From: Desulfovibrio sp. JC022 | GTDB lineage: Bacteria; Desulfobacterota; Desulfovibrionia; Desulfovibrionales; Desulfovibrionaceae | DNA length: 64,000 nt | Assembly: GCF_010470665.1 (NCBI RefSeq) | Contig: NZ_VOPZ01000001.1 | Coordinates: 310,001 to 374,000, forward strand | Direction of reading: 5' to 3' | In this document: positions 26,840 to 35,669 of the stretch, one piece after another | Position numbering within the stretch: position 1 is the first letter of the stretch | Layout: the number at the start of each line of letters is the position of its first letter | Notes under the pieces: generated by a model | Seen by the model: only the letters and a program-made list of their open reading frames with translations | Databases searched by the model: none | What the model was told of the DNA's origin: nothing | Program-made: the position numbers and the translations under genes

Positions 26840-28004
26840 ATACGTTACAAGACTGCATAGTATCACCTTTTTTTTGCTGAAGGTCATGCTGCTCGGGCTT
26901 ATTGTCCCGCTGGCGGCTGGTCTGATTATTTCTTTTGAGTTGGAAAAAAAAGAGATGAAGGCTCGACTTAACGATTTTAACCAGAGATCTCTGGATACCC
27001 TGATTGATAGTGCTGAAGATGCAATGGTTTCTTTCTCCCCGGAGGGAGCACGCAATATAGCTAGTTTTCTTTTGCAGGATGAGCGAATTGTAAAAATTGA
27101 AATTTTTTCGTCAATCTATGATTTGTACCTATTGCGTGTTTCCAAGGTGACTCCTGAACATCGGTTCAAAACTCAGGAATTAAAAAAGTATGTAGTCAAA
27201 AACGGCGAAGAACTTGGTTATGTACTGGTTGCGGTGGATAAAGACTGGGTGACTCCGCGAATAGAGAAGGAACGCAATCATATTATAGTCATGTTTGTGA
27301 CCATGTTTGTGGGCGGATTACTGCTGATTATTCCGGCTATTTATTTCAAGGTCCTCAGACCCCTGAACAGATTGATGCGGCAGGTGGAAGTCCTTTCCAA
27401 GGGTGAACTGGGAATTCCTTACCGCTGGCAGGGGCATAATGAATTTTCCATGCTGGGTAAAACCCTTGATGATATGCGTACCAAGCTGGACAAGACTTTC
27501 AGCCTCATGCGGGAGATGGCTATTACCGATGAACTCACCGGGCTGCCCAACCGGCGTGGTTTTTACGGTGAGGTGGAAAAGTTGCTCTGGCTTAGCGGTC
27601 GCTACAAACACCCGTTGGTTCTCGCTATTTTTGATATCGACTACTTTAAATCCATCAATGATAATTTCGGTCACCCGGTGGGTGATGAAGTTTTGAAAAA
27701 ATTTTCTGAAATCATTTCAGGGCGAATCCGCAAGACCGATCTTTTGGCTCGTATCGGCGGAGAGGAGTTTGTTCTGGTCATGCCTGAGACCCCGTCCGAG
27801 GATGCTCTTCGTTTGCTGGACAGGCTAAGGAAGGCCGTAGCAGAACATGAATTCCCCCATGGTGAGAAAGTTACCGTAAGCGTCGGATTTACCGGGTTTT
27901 ATGGCTCGGAAAAGCTTGAGGGACTCATGGATATTGCAGATAAGGCCCTTTATAAGGCTAAGGCTGATGGAAGGGATAGAGTCGTTCTTGGTCCGGTTGA
28001 ATAA
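26829..28004 (+). CDS. Membrane diguanylate cyclase with periplasmic domain, HAMP and GGDEF
   Basis: A 391-residue protein. TM1 (about 13-36) and TM2 (about 155-177) enclose a periplasmic domain of about 115 residues. HAMP follows (about 178-230, VLRPLNRLMRQVEVLSKGELG), then GGDEF (about 235-390). The motif is GGEEF, with RKTD five residues before it as a probable I-site, so it should make cyclic di-GMP. The gene overlaps the BMP binding-protein gene by 11 bases. The likely arrangement is that the ligand-loaded BMP protein contacts the periplasmic domain and controls the cyclase. This is inferred from coupling, not shown. Confidence 0.88.
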   Translation: MISKYVTRLHSITFFLLKVMLLGLIVPLAAGLIISFELEKKEMKARLNDFNQRSLDTLIDSAEDAMVSFSPEGARNIASFLLQDERIVKIEIFSSIYDLYLLRVSKVTPEHRFKTQELKKYVVKNGEELGYVLVAVDKDWVTPRIEKERNHIIVMFVTMFVGGLLLIIPAIYFKVLRPLNRLMRQVEVLSKGELGIPYRWQGHNEFSMLGKTLDDMRTKLDKTFSLMREMAITDELTGLPNRRGFYGEVEKLLWLSGRYKHPLVLAIFDIDYFKSINDNFGHPVGDEVLKKFSEIISGRIRKTDLLARIGGEEFVLVMPETPSEDALRLLDRLRKAVAEHEFPHGEKVTVSVGFTGFYGSEKLEGLMDIADKALYKAKADGRDRVVLGPVE

Positions 28005-28089
28005 AATTTTTTCCGTTCTTAAAATTACAGTTCTGTAATGCTCTGCAAAAAATATTGCCGCAAAAATATTGTTGTATTATGCGTCGGGC

Positions 28090-29202
28090 ATGAGAAATCG
28101 TAAATTATTTACCAGAACAGCACTCCTCCCGTTCAAGTCGGGTCTGTTGCCGCAGACCCTTAATTTATTCGTGACCGCACGTTGCAATGCAACCTGTGAA
28201 TTTTGTCTTTACAAACATTCTGTTGATAATCCCACTGCCCGTTCTGCGGAGCTTTCAGTCAGTGAATATGATAAGATAGCTAAAAATTACGGGCCGCTCC
28301 ATTTTCTTTCCATTTCCGGGGGCGAACCTTTTATTCGTGAAGACCTTGCAGAAATCTGTCAAACCTTCATAGACCACTGCGATGTTCAGGCCATCGATAT
28401 CCCTTCCAATTTTTTTTACACCTCGCGTATGGTTTCCACTCTTGGAAAGTTGGTTCCGGCTAATTCGTCAGTGCATTTTGAATTGCAGCTGTCCGTATAT
28501 CATCCTGACGATAGGCATGATGATATACGGGGTATTTCAGGGCTGCTGGACAAGGTAAAGGAAACTCTTGCAGCACTCGAATTTTTGCGAAGATATGATA
28601 ATTTTAAAATTAAGGGCAACGGTCTTTATCTGGAGTCCAATGCCGATGAATTGGATGAGCTGGCTGCATGGTTTGAAGATGTTGCCCGTTGCGATCGATT
28701 CAATCTCAGTTTTCCGCAACAGATGCTGGAGCCGGGAGATGATAATCCCGAAGTTCGTATTCAGCTTGAAAAATATATCCCGGCAGTGGAGAAGGTGCTG
28801 GACAGAGCAGGCTTTTCTTCACGTATGGATCTGCTTACCGCAGCCATTGCTGCTTCCAAGGAGTTGTCCCGTAAAAGGTTGATGCAGGCAGCTTTAGGTG
28901 AACGGGATACCGGAGCATATTGTCGCGCAGGTAAATCCATAGTGGTTATTGACCAGGAGGGAAATGTTTTTCCGTGTGAGCCTCTTTGGGAGTCGGTTGG
29001 CAATCTCCGCGAGTCAAATTATGAGCTTGCCCGCATCCTGAAAGGAGACCGTTACTATGAATTTTGTGCAATCCGTTTAGGACAGGGTAAGTGCAATTGT
29101 ACGTGGACCTGCGCGATCAACAGTGCTTCGGTGATTAATGTGAAAGATGCTGCATTCATCGGTTTTGGAGCATTACGCAGCATGGTTTGCAGGAGAAAGT
29201 AA
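28090..29202 (+). CDS. Radical SAM protein with SPASM-like C-terminal cysteines
   Basis: A 370-residue radical SAM enzyme. The cluster motif is CNATCEFC (CxxxCxxC) near residue 34, followed by SISGGEPFIREDL for SAM binding. The C-terminal part has CRAGKSIVVIDQEGNVFPCEPL and GKCNCTWTCAIN, which resembles a SPASM or twitch auxiliary-cluster region as in enzymes that modify peptides or sugars. The start at 28090 was chosen over TTG 28069; neither has a strong ribosome site. The gene overlaps by one base the start of a truncated glycosyltransferase, so the original locus may have made a modified sugar or glycoconjugate. The substrate is unknown. Confidence 0.82.
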   Translation: MRNRKLFTRTALLPFKSGLLPQTLNLFVTARCNATCEFCLYKHSVDNPTARSAELSVSEYDKIAKNYGPLHFLSISGGEPFIREDLAEICQTFIDHCDVQAIDIPSNFFYTSRMVSTLGKLVPANSSVHFELQLSVYHPDDRHDDIRGISGLLDKVKETLAALEFLRRYDNFKIKGNGLYLESNADELDELAAWFEDVARCDRFNLSFPQQMLEPGDDNPEVRIQLEKYIPAVEKVLDRAGFSSRMDLLTAAIAASKELSRKRLMQAALGERDTGAYCRAGKSIVVIDQEGNVFPCEPLWESVGNLRESNYELARILKGDRYYEFCAIRLGQGKCNCTWTCAINSASVINVKDAAFIGFGALRSMVCRRK

Positions 29203-29513
29203 TGAGTTCAGCCAACCTTCGTTTGAGTGTAATTATTGCTTGTTCCCGGCCCGCGGCCCTGATCCGCTGTCTTGAAGCTTTTGATGCGCTTGATAGCGAA
29301 GTTGAATTTGAAGTGCTTTGTGCGGGGGATGTTGCCGGTGTGGATTTTAAAACTGATAAGTATGATTTTAAGCTGATTCCCTGCGTCGAGACCCACGCCA
29401 ATGTGCGTCGTAATGTTGCTTTTGAGCAATCCCGGGGAGATATTATTGCGTTTATGGATGACGATGCATACCCCCGTGAAGGCTGGCTTGAGGCCGCTGT
29501 AGCAAGGCATTAA
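29202..29513 (+). pseudogene. Truncated family 2 glycosyltransferase (N-terminal part only)
   Basis: 103 residues matching the start of a GT-A fold family 2 glycosyltransferase: LSVIIACSRPAALIRCLEAF, then NVRRNVAFEQSRGDIIAFMDDDAYPREGWL, which contains the aspartate-rich nucleotide-sugar site. Normal members run to 250-300 residues or more; this one stops shortly after the DDD motif. No continuation is visible in any frame before the next gene, so the 3' part was probably deleted rather than frameshifted. Start: ATG preceded by AGGAG, overlapping the radical SAM stop codon. It is unlikely to be active as a transferase. Confidence 0.7.
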
Positions 29514-29542
29514 TTATTCTCTTTGATTATTTTATCCTTGAC

Positions 29543-29567
29543 CTAAGTAGTAATGATTACTAAGTAG
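29543..29567. promoter_or_regulatory. Direct repeat and palindrome upstream of the hemerythrin chemoreceptor gene
   Basis: CTAAGTAG occurs twice (29543-29550 and 29560-29567). The 13-base palindrome AGTAATGATTACT (29549-29561) spans the space between. This symmetrical site lies about 130 bases before the chemoreceptor start and could be an operator. No known consensus was recognised. Confidence 0.35.
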
Positions 29568-29694
29568 GTGTTGCTCAGAAAACGAAATCAACTGAAAACG
29601 TCTGTCACACGAAAATAATTTTATTTTTGAATATGATGATGTTATTTCGAGTTCTCTTAATCAAGAATGTTTGAAGAAATCAGAGGTATCATAC

Positions 29695-31428
29695 ATGAAT
29701 TTATCTGCCCGCCTTAAACTTTCGGTTTTTGCTCTTGGTTTTATCCCTGTTGTTATCGGCTTGATTCTTTATGTTTTTTGTCCTGATTTTAGCATGGGGT
29801 CAGCGTCGTCAACGGTATTGCTTGTCGGTATTGCGGCCAGTATTGTACTGACCTTTTTTATTACTTACAGCATCAGCCGCAATGTTATCTCGCCTATTGA
29901 AAATTTAAGGGATTATGCTGTTGATATTCAGAAAGGGAAGGCTAACAACGAATGCTCCGGTTTTTACATGCATGAACTGGAGGAACTTAAAGTAGCAGTC
30001 TGTTCCATGATCGATAGTTTGGGAGAAGCCAACAAAAGAGCTGAGTCCCTTAGCGATGAGGCGCATAAAAAGGCCTTTGAGATTGAGGCTGCCTTGCAGA
30101 CCAGCCGGGATAAGGAAGAAGAAACACAAAGGCTTCTATCCTCCATGCGTAAAGTTGCAGATAAGGCCGGAGATTCATCCGAACGTATTTTTTCAGATAT
30201 CAGCGATTTGAGTGACCGGATAGAAAAGGTCAGCGAAGGTGTTGAGGTTCAGCGTGACCGTATGACCGAAACCGCCACCGCCATGGAAGAGATGAATTCC
30301 ACTGTTGCCGAGGTAGCCAGGAACGCTTCCCTTGCTGCCGGCAATGCCGATCAGTCACGGGAAAATGCCGCCACCGGTGCAGGTGGTGTTAATGACGCTG
30401 TGGATGCCATTAAAAAGGTTGAAGACGAAGTTCTTTCCCTTAAGCAGACTATGGGGCAGCTTGGTGAGCGTGCTGAGAATATTGACCGGGTTATCAACGT
30501 CATTAATGATATTGCTGACCAGACCAACCTGCTGGCCTTGAACGCTGCCATTGAGGCTGCGAGGGCCGGGGAGGCCGGGCGAGGATTTGCCGTTGTTGCT
30601 GATGAAGTCCGCAAACTGGCTGAGAAAACCATGGAAGCGACCAGAGAAGTTGGCGACGCCATTACCGATATTCAGGAGCATGCCAAGACCAACGTAGCCT
30701 CTGTAGACCGTGCGGCAGCAGATATTGTTGCCGGTACTGAGACAGCGGTTGAGTCCGGTAAATACATGCAGGAAATTGTGACTATCATTGAGTCTACTTC
30801 CGAGCAGGTGGAATCCATTGCTACTGCTTCCGAACAGCAGTCTGCCACCAGTGAAGAGATCAACAGCGCGGTTTCAGACGTTACCCATGTAGCGCAGGAA
30901 ACAGCAGAGGAAATGGGCGAGGCCCGTCAGATTTTATTGGAAGTTTCAAGCCTTGTTCAGGAACTGGACGGGCTGATCCACGGTATGGCCGGAGGCGACC
31001 TTGATGCTGTGGCCGGGGATGAACTTGTCACTTGGAGTGATTCAGCATTTTCCGTCAATGTCCGGGCCATTGATGTGCAGCATAAAAAACTGGTCGGCAT
31101 GATCAACGGACTGCATAAGGCCATGCGTGACCGCGCTTCCGATACTGTGATGAAGCGTCTGGTGGAAGAGCTTAAAAATTACACCGTGGATCATTTCAGT
31201 ACTGAGGAAAAGCTCTTTGATCGCCTCGGCTACCCGCAAACTGCCGAACACAAAAAACTGCACGGTAAATTCGTCAATCAGGTCCTTGAATTTGAAGCTG
31301 CATTGCTTAGCGGTAAGGCTAAGGTGACCATGGACGTTATGAAATTTCTCAAAGACTGGCTTATCGAGCATATTCAGGGCGAGGATATGAAATATACCTC
31401 ATTCCTGAACAGTCATGGGGTCAAGTAG
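29695..31428 (+). CDS. Chemoreceptor with C-terminal hemerythrin domain (DcrH-like)
   Basis: A 577-residue protein. Two closely spaced N-terminal membrane helices leave almost no periplasmic domain. HAMP and a coiled coil follow, then an MCP signalling domain with the conserved tip ([19 protein letters not shown]). The C-terminal 125 residues are a bacteriohemerythrin domain with all seven di-iron ligands visible: His in IDVQHKK, HxxxE in HFSTEE, HxxxH in HKKLH, and HxxxxD in HIQGED. In D. vulgaris DcrH a similar domain binds oxygen and is thought to drive oxygen avoidance. I used the ATG at 29695, preceded by AGAGG; an earlier TTG frame starts at 29671. Confidence 0.92.
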   Translation: MNLSARLKLSVFALGFIPVVIGLILYVFCPDFSMGSASSTVLLVGIAASIVLTFFITYSISRNVISPIENLRDYAVDIQKGKANNECSGFYMHELEELKVAVCSMIDSLGEANKRAESLSDEAHKKAFEIEAALQTSRDKEEETQRLLSSMRKVADKAGDSSERIFSDISDLSDRIEKVSEGVEVQRDRMTETATAMEEMNSTVAEVARNASLAAGNADQSRENAATGAGGVNDAVDAIKKVEDEVLSLKQTMGQLGERAENIDRVINVINDIADQTNLLALNAAIEAARAGEAGRGFAVVADEVRKLAEKTMEATREVGDAITDIQEHAKTNVASVDRAAADIVAGTETAVESGKYMQEIVTIIESTSEQVESIATASEQQSATSEEINSAVSDVTHVAQETAEEMGEARQILLEVSSLVQELDGLIHGMAGGDLDAVAGDELVTWSDSAFSVNVRAIDVQHKKLVGMINGLHKAMRDRASDTVMKRLVEELKNYTVDHFSTEEKLFDRLGYPQTAEHKKLHGKFVNQVLEFEAALLSGKAKVTMDVMKFLKDWLIEHIQGEDMKYTSFLNSHGVK

Positions 31429-31433
31429 GGATA

Positions 31434-32081
31434 ATGCTTGAAACAGTTTTTACCTTACTTACAATATGTTTCTTAGGCCGTATGAGTCCGGGGCCGGATA
31501 TGATGTTGCTTATCCATCATGCCGGATGCGGTGCCTCCGCTAAGGGGCGTGGTTTTTTTCGCAGATCTCCCGCTGCGTACGGTTGTGTTCTCGGGGTCTG
31601 CATGGGGCTTACCTTTCATGTCAGCCTTTCCGTATTGGGATTGGCCTTCGTACTCAAGAGTAATCCGTTTATCTACAATGCTCTTCGTTACGCCGGGGCA
31701 GCTTACCTTCTTTATATCGGCTACCGTTGTTTTACTGACCGTGGTGGACTGGACTTGGAAGCATCCTCTGAGTGTCCCGCCGGTACAACTTTCATGCAAG
31801 GCGTAAAGGACGGGCTTTTCTGTAACCTGCTTAATCCTAAAGTAACTCTGTTTATCATCAGCATCTTTATGCAGCTTGTAGGGCCGGGTGCCGGGTTGGG
31901 CGAGAAAGCTGTCTACGGCTCGGTTATTGTGCTGGAAGCTTTTTTCGGCTGGGGCTTGTTTGTGCTTTTTTTGAATACTGCGGTTGTGCAGCGTATTTAT
32001 GGGGGCAATATAGGTCTTATTAATAAGGTTACCGGGGCTATTCTTATTCTGCTGGGCGGGCTGATCTTTTTTACCGGATAA
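31434..32081 (+). CDS. LysE/RhtB-family amino acid exporter
   Basis: A 215-residue membrane protein with about six helices. The LysE signature SPGPDMMLLIHHAG lies near the N-terminus, and LRYAGAAYLLYIGYRC and GLFCNLLNPKVTLFIISIF are typical. Members export basic or neutral amino acids or related compounds; the substrate is not predictable here. It starts five bases after the chemoreceptor stop codon, so the two may share a transcript, although a functional link is not obvious. Confidence 0.85.
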   Translation: MLETVFTLLTICFLGRMSPGPDMMLLIHHAGCGASAKGRGFFRRSPAAYGCVLGVCMGLTFHVSLSVLGLAFVLKSNPFIYNALRYAGAAYLLYIGYRCFTDRGGLDLEASSECPAGTTFMQGVKDGLFCNLLNPKVTLFIISIFMQLVGPGAGLGEKAVYGSVIVLEAFFGWGLFVLFLNTAVVQRIYGGNIGLINKVTGAILILLGGLIFFTG

Positions 32082-32200
32082 CAGCTGGTCCTGTAGAATT
32101 CCCTCCTGATTCTGTCAAAAATTCTTGACACAATTTAGATTTGATCCGAAAAGTTCCCAGACCGAACAACGGTCAGTTTTTTAGAACAGGAGAAAAAAGA

Positions 32201-32452
32201 ATGAAAAAATATATAGCGATCCTTAAGCAGTTTAATGATTTTCATGGAAAGGCCAGCCGTGAAGAGTTTATCCACTTTGCCGTGATTCATTTTGCAATCC
32301 TCGGCGTGTTTCTTCTTCTTGGTTTTGCTGTTGACCATCCTTTTTTTGCAAAGGTTGTCGATACTGTCAGCGGACTTTTTGTTATTGGAACCATGCTTCC
32401 ATGTATCGCCCTGATTGTGCGCAGATTTAACAGCATCAAGCAGCCTGACTAA
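32201..32452 (+). CDS. Small DUF805-like membrane protein
   Basis: An 83-residue protein beginning MKKYIAILKQFNDFHGKASREEF, which resembles the opening of DUF805 proteins (aromatic-rich helix followed by a R(K)EF/Y motif). It ends LPCIALIVRRFNSIKQ, like the conserved VRRLHD segment. It is shorter than typical members (about 110-130 residues) because a middle helix pair is compressed and the tail is missing. Two membrane segments are visible. Start: ATG preceded by AGGAG. Function unknown. Confidence 0.6.
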   Translation: MKKYIAILKQFNDFHGKASREEFIHFAVIHFAILGVFLLLGFAVDHPFFAKVVDTVSGLFVIGTMLPCIALIVRRFNSIKQPD

Positions 32453-32529
32453 TTTAAATCCTGTTTTTTACCATAAAGAACAGTGCCAGCCGCATTGTTA
32501 TGTGCCCTTTAAAATGCTAAAAATAGAGC

Positions 32530-33588
32530 ATGAAAAAGGGCACTTGTTTTTTCTGGGCGGCATTGCTTGGCTACCTCGCCACTATTCTGCTCATCTATTA
32601 TTTTGAATCAGCCAATGCGGATTCCAACATCAAAACCATCTTTGATGCTTTCTGGTATTCGCTGGTCACCCTGACCACTGTGGGCTATGGGGATCTGTAC
32701 CCTACGTCTGTTGCCGGGAAGATCATTTCCATGACCATGGTGCTGGGCAGCATCGGTATTCTAGGTTACTTTATCGGCAGGCTCACCGAACATATTCAGG
32801 TTTTGGCGGAGAGGCGTAAAATGGGTTTTGACGGAACAGGTTTTAGCAATCATGTGGTCATTGTCGGCTGGAACGAATTCTCGGAAGATGTTGTCACCCA
32901 ATTGGTCCATGCCGGGAAAAAGGTCTGCATTGTTACTGACAATAAGGACCATATTGATTTTATTTACGAGAGTTTTTCACGGGAACAGGTCTTTGTGATT
33001 TTCTCGGATATGAATTGCCGGGAATGTCTGAAAAAAGCCAATGCCGCCGAGGCTGTCTCGCTCATGCCCAATCTGGGGGACGATACCCGCAATCTTGTTT
33101 TTGTGCTTAACGCCAAAAAATACCATCCCCATCTTTCTTTTGTGGCGACCATCGACAATTCCGAATTAAAGGAAACGTTCACCAGTGCCGGGGTCAGTTT
33201 CACCATCTGCCGTAATGACATTTCTTCAAAAATTGTAGCCAGCTACATCTTTGAGCCCAGTGTTGCCCTGTTTAATGAAGACCTGCTTTCCTCTGCTTCA
33301 GGTAATCAGGATTATGATGTGCAGCAGTATTTTATCAAGGAAGGCAGCAAATATGACGGGCAGAGTTACGGGGAAATTTTTGAAGAATTGCGCGAGTCTT
33401 TTAACGTGCTGACTATCGGGGTCAGTCAGGATATCGGGCAGGGGCATGAGCTGAACAAGCTGCCGCCGTTTTCCTTGCCGGTCCGGGCTGGGGATTATCT
33501 GATAGTTCTTACTTCAGGTCGTAATGTGGACCGTTTGAACGAACTGTTCGGCTGTTCCGAGGGTCTTTACTACGCTGAGCAGGGTTGA
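32530..33588 (+). CDS. Potassium channel protein with cytoplasmic TrkA-N (RCK) domains
   Basis: A 352-residue protein. Two membrane helices flank a pore loop with the K+ selectivity filter TVGYGD. A cytoplasmic TrkA-N domain begins near residue 112 (HVVIVGWNEFSEDVVTQLV, a Rossmann fold in which GxNxxS replaces the common GxGxxG). A TrkA-C-like domain ends the protein (PFSLPVRAGDYLIVLTSG). Such two-helix RCK channels resemble MthK and gate K+ flux in response to ligands such as Ca2+ or nucleotides. The start has a weak ribosome site. It converges on the histidine kinase gene with only 12 bases between. Confidence 0.88.
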   Translation: MKKGTCFFWAALLGYLATILLIYYFESANADSNIKTIFDAFWYSLVTLTTVGYGDLYPTSVAGKIISMTMVLGSIGILGYFIGRLTEHIQVLAERRKMGFDGTGFSNHVVIVGWNEFSEDVVTQLVHAGKKVCIVTDNKDHIDFIYESFSREQVFVIFSDMNCRECLKKANAAEAVSLMPNLGDDTRNLVFVLNAKKYHPHLSFVATIDNSELKETFTSAGVSFTICRNDISSKIVASYIFEPSVALFNEDLLSSASGNQDYDVQQYFIKEGSKYDGQSYGEIFEELRESFNVLTIGVSQDIGQGHELNKLPPFSLPVRAGDYLIVLTSGRNVDRLNELFGCSEGLYYAEQG

Positions 33589-33600
33589 TTGTCAGGAAGT

Positions 33601-35112
33601 TCAGGCCGCGCTGTTTTCATCCATAAAACTGGCTGTGACTTTTGTCCCGGTGGCTTCAGCTGAGTGCATTGTTATCGTTGCCTTGTGGGTTTCGGCAATG
33701 AGTTTGGCGGAGTATGTGCCAAGTCCGGTTCCGTCCTCTTTTCCGAGGGTAACGTACTTGTCGAAAAATCTTTCCCTGATTTCTTCTGGAACCGCAAGGG
33801 TGTTCATAACGCTGATTGAAACGGGCGGACCACTGTTGATGGCGATGGTTACAGTGTCACCTTCTTTGGAGGCTTCCACAGCATTTTTGATCAGATTGCG
33901 GAACATTGTGCGCAGGAGCATTCCTTCCCCGGTCAGGAACAATTCTTCCACCCCTTCAATTTCCTTGCCGTCCAGCATGATGGAAAGTTTTACCCCGGAC
34001 TGGTTTAGCAGCAGGGCCATTTCTTCTTCCAGTGAGGTCATCAGGTCCACCAGATCCACACGCATGGTTTTCAAACGGTAGATCCCCTGTTCCATCTTGA
34101 ACATGTCCAGATGAAATTGGATCATGTCCAGCATGCGGTAGCCAGCCGAAGCGATACGCTTAATATATTTGCGCTGATCTTCTGCTAGCGGGGTTTCGCT
34201 GTTGAGCAAAAGTTCCGGGTAACCGATGACAAGGTTCAGCGAGGATTTAAGGTCGTGCCTGTTGATACGTTCTACCTCGTCGCGAATCATTTCTGCCGTG
34301 CGTCTTTCATGGATCTGCTGCACCAGCAGTTTATTTTTCTTTTCCAGTTCAGCTTGTTTTGATCGTAACTGCTTGGTGCGCTGCGACACAATGTTTTCCA
34401 GCATTTCCCTATGGCTGTTTAGCCACTGGTCCCGCTTGTCGATCTTGGCCAGCATGGAGTTGAATTCAGTAACCAGATAGCCGATTTCATCATCACTGCG
34501 GTAGGATACCCGGCGGGTGTAGTCTTTACTTTCTGAAATTTCTCGTACTGTATCGGTTAATTGACCGATAGGTTGGGTTAGTTTTTTACGGATAAAACTG
34601 GTGGCCAGAAAACAAGTAGTTAAAACTGTGACCAGAATAAGCCCGGAAGTTGCCAGATTTTGGAAGAACCAGTCCAACTGGTCGGTGAAGCAGCCGTCAA
34701 GGACAATATAGCCCAGCAATTCATCACCGGAGCGGATTTCCTGAATTATGCGGTAGCGGTTGAAGTCTTCAATTATTTCCGTTTTATTTGCAGGAAGTTT
34801 TTTTGCCTGTGTTCCGAATCCTGCGAAAACCTGCCCGTCCGGGGTAAAGATTGTCGCGCCCACTGAGTTGCCTACAAGGGTAAGCGATTCCAACACCTCT
34901 GTTGCTGAATCCCGGTCATCAAAATCAAGGGCCGGGGCAACTGAAGTACTCAGCACCTGCGTCAGCGAGGTTGCTTTTTTAATGGTGCCCTGCCTGAAGG
35001 AATGGAAAAAAGACGCGATATTAAGGGTCATGGAGATCACCACTGCGGCAATGGTCGTACCCAGAATCGCAAGGCCTACTTTGCGCCCGATGCTGTTCCG
35101 GTATTTTTTCAT
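33601..35112 (-). CDS. Sensor histidine kinase with CHASE8-like periplasmic domain and HAMP
   Basis: A 503-residue kinase. TM1 is near residues 10-32. The periplasmic part (about 35-150) has features of the CHASE8 sensor found in YfiN: TLTQVLSTSVAPALDFDDRDSA-like pattern followed by GATIFTPDGQVFA. TM2 (about 157-175) leads to HAMP and a coiled coil, then HisKA with His286 in INRHDLKSSLN, and an ATPase domain (NLIKNAVEAS, EDGTGLGTYSAK). The start codon overlaps the stop of the YfiR-family gene (ATGA). The kinase probably phosphorylates the response regulator encoded first in the operon, with the YfiR protein controlling its sensor. Confidence 0.85.
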   Translation of the reverse strand: MKKYRNSIGRKVGLAILGTTIAAVVISMTLNIASFFHSFRQGTIKKATSLTQVLSTSVAPALDFDDRDSATEVLESLTLVGNSVGATIFTPDGQVFAGFGTQAKKLPANKTEIIEDFNRYRIIQEIRSGDELLGYIVLDGCFTDQLDWFFQNLATSGLILVTVLTTCFLATSFIRKKLTQPIGQLTDTVREISESKDYTRRVSYRSDDEIGYLVTEFNSMLAKIDKRDQWLNSHREMLENIVSQRTKQLRSKQAELEKKNKLLVQQIHERRTAEMIRDEVERINRHDLKSSLNLVIGYPELLLNSETPLAEDQRKYIKRIASAGYRMLDMIQFHLDMFKMEQGIYRLKTMRVDLVDLMTSLEEEMALLLNQSGVKLSIMLDGKEIEGVEELFLTGEGMLLRTMFRNLIKNAVEASKEGDTVTIAINSGPPVSISVMNTLAVPEEIRERFFDKYVTLGKEDGTGLGTYSAKLIAETHKATITMHSAEATGTKVTASFMDENSAA

Positions 35113-35669
35113 TGGGGGGTGTCTCCGCAATATATTTCAGAGAGTTTCAGCAATTTAGAACTGATGGTCAGCCCTGCCTTGCGCGCGGCGCAGATGTTGA
35201 CCTGCAACTTAAAGCGCGAACCGGATTCCACAAGGTTGATCATCCCGCCTAACCGCAGGAAGTCGGGGCTTTGCCCGATGGTCAGGATCGGTTTGCCTTT
35301 TACTTTTTTTAGTACAGCGGCAATAATACGCGGGTTGTCCACATCGACGAAAAGGACTTTGCTTTCTTCGTCAGGCCAGCGAACCAGCTTGAATTTGTCC
35401 GGCTTCCGGAAGAAACGGGAAAGTTTTTTCGGGGCGATAGTGGCTACGGTTACCGGGCGTTCGGCAGTAACTCTGCGTTTGTCGGGACCGAGCACATATT
35501 TGGTGATTTTTTTGATAAACAGGGCCTGCAATTGCGGCTGGGTTACCTTGATCCTGCGCTGATGTCCGTTTTTAGCACGGGCGTGGGCGGGCAACTCCGG
35601 CATGGAACATACCATAAAAAGGGCGGCAACTGTAATTGCCATAATTTTATGGATTTTTAGAAGTCCCAT
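35109..35669 (-). CDS. YfiR-family (DUF4154) periplasmic protein
   Basis: A 186-residue exported protein (signal segment MAITVAALFMVCSMPELPAHA). The C-terminal part carries the family signature LGGMINLVESGSRFKLQVNI...ARKAGLTISSKLLKL, and VLFVDVDNPRIIAAVLKKVKGKPILTIGQSPDF precedes it. In Pseudomonas, YfiR is a periplasmic repressor that binds the CHASE8 sensor of the diguanylate cyclase YfiN. Here the next gene encodes a kinase with a CHASE8-like sensor, so a parallel interaction is likely. Start: ATG preceded by GAGG inside the end of the TonB-receptor gene (13-base overlap); its own stop overlaps the kinase start. Confidence 0.82.
   Translation of the reverse strand: MGLLKIHKIMAITVAALFMVCSMPELPAHARAKNGHQRRIKVTQPQLQALFIKKITKYVLGPDKRRVTAERPVTVATIAPKKLSRFFRKPDKFKLVRWPDEESKVLFVDVDNPRIIAAVLKKVKGKPILTIGQSPDFLRLGGMINLVESGSRFKLQVNICAARKAGLTISSKLLKLSEIYCGDTPQ

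Noticed and set aside
32141-32200. Longer N-terminus for the DUF805-like protein
   Set aside because: The ATG at 32201 follows AGGAG at correct spacing. The upstream extension is basic and does not fit the membrane domain.
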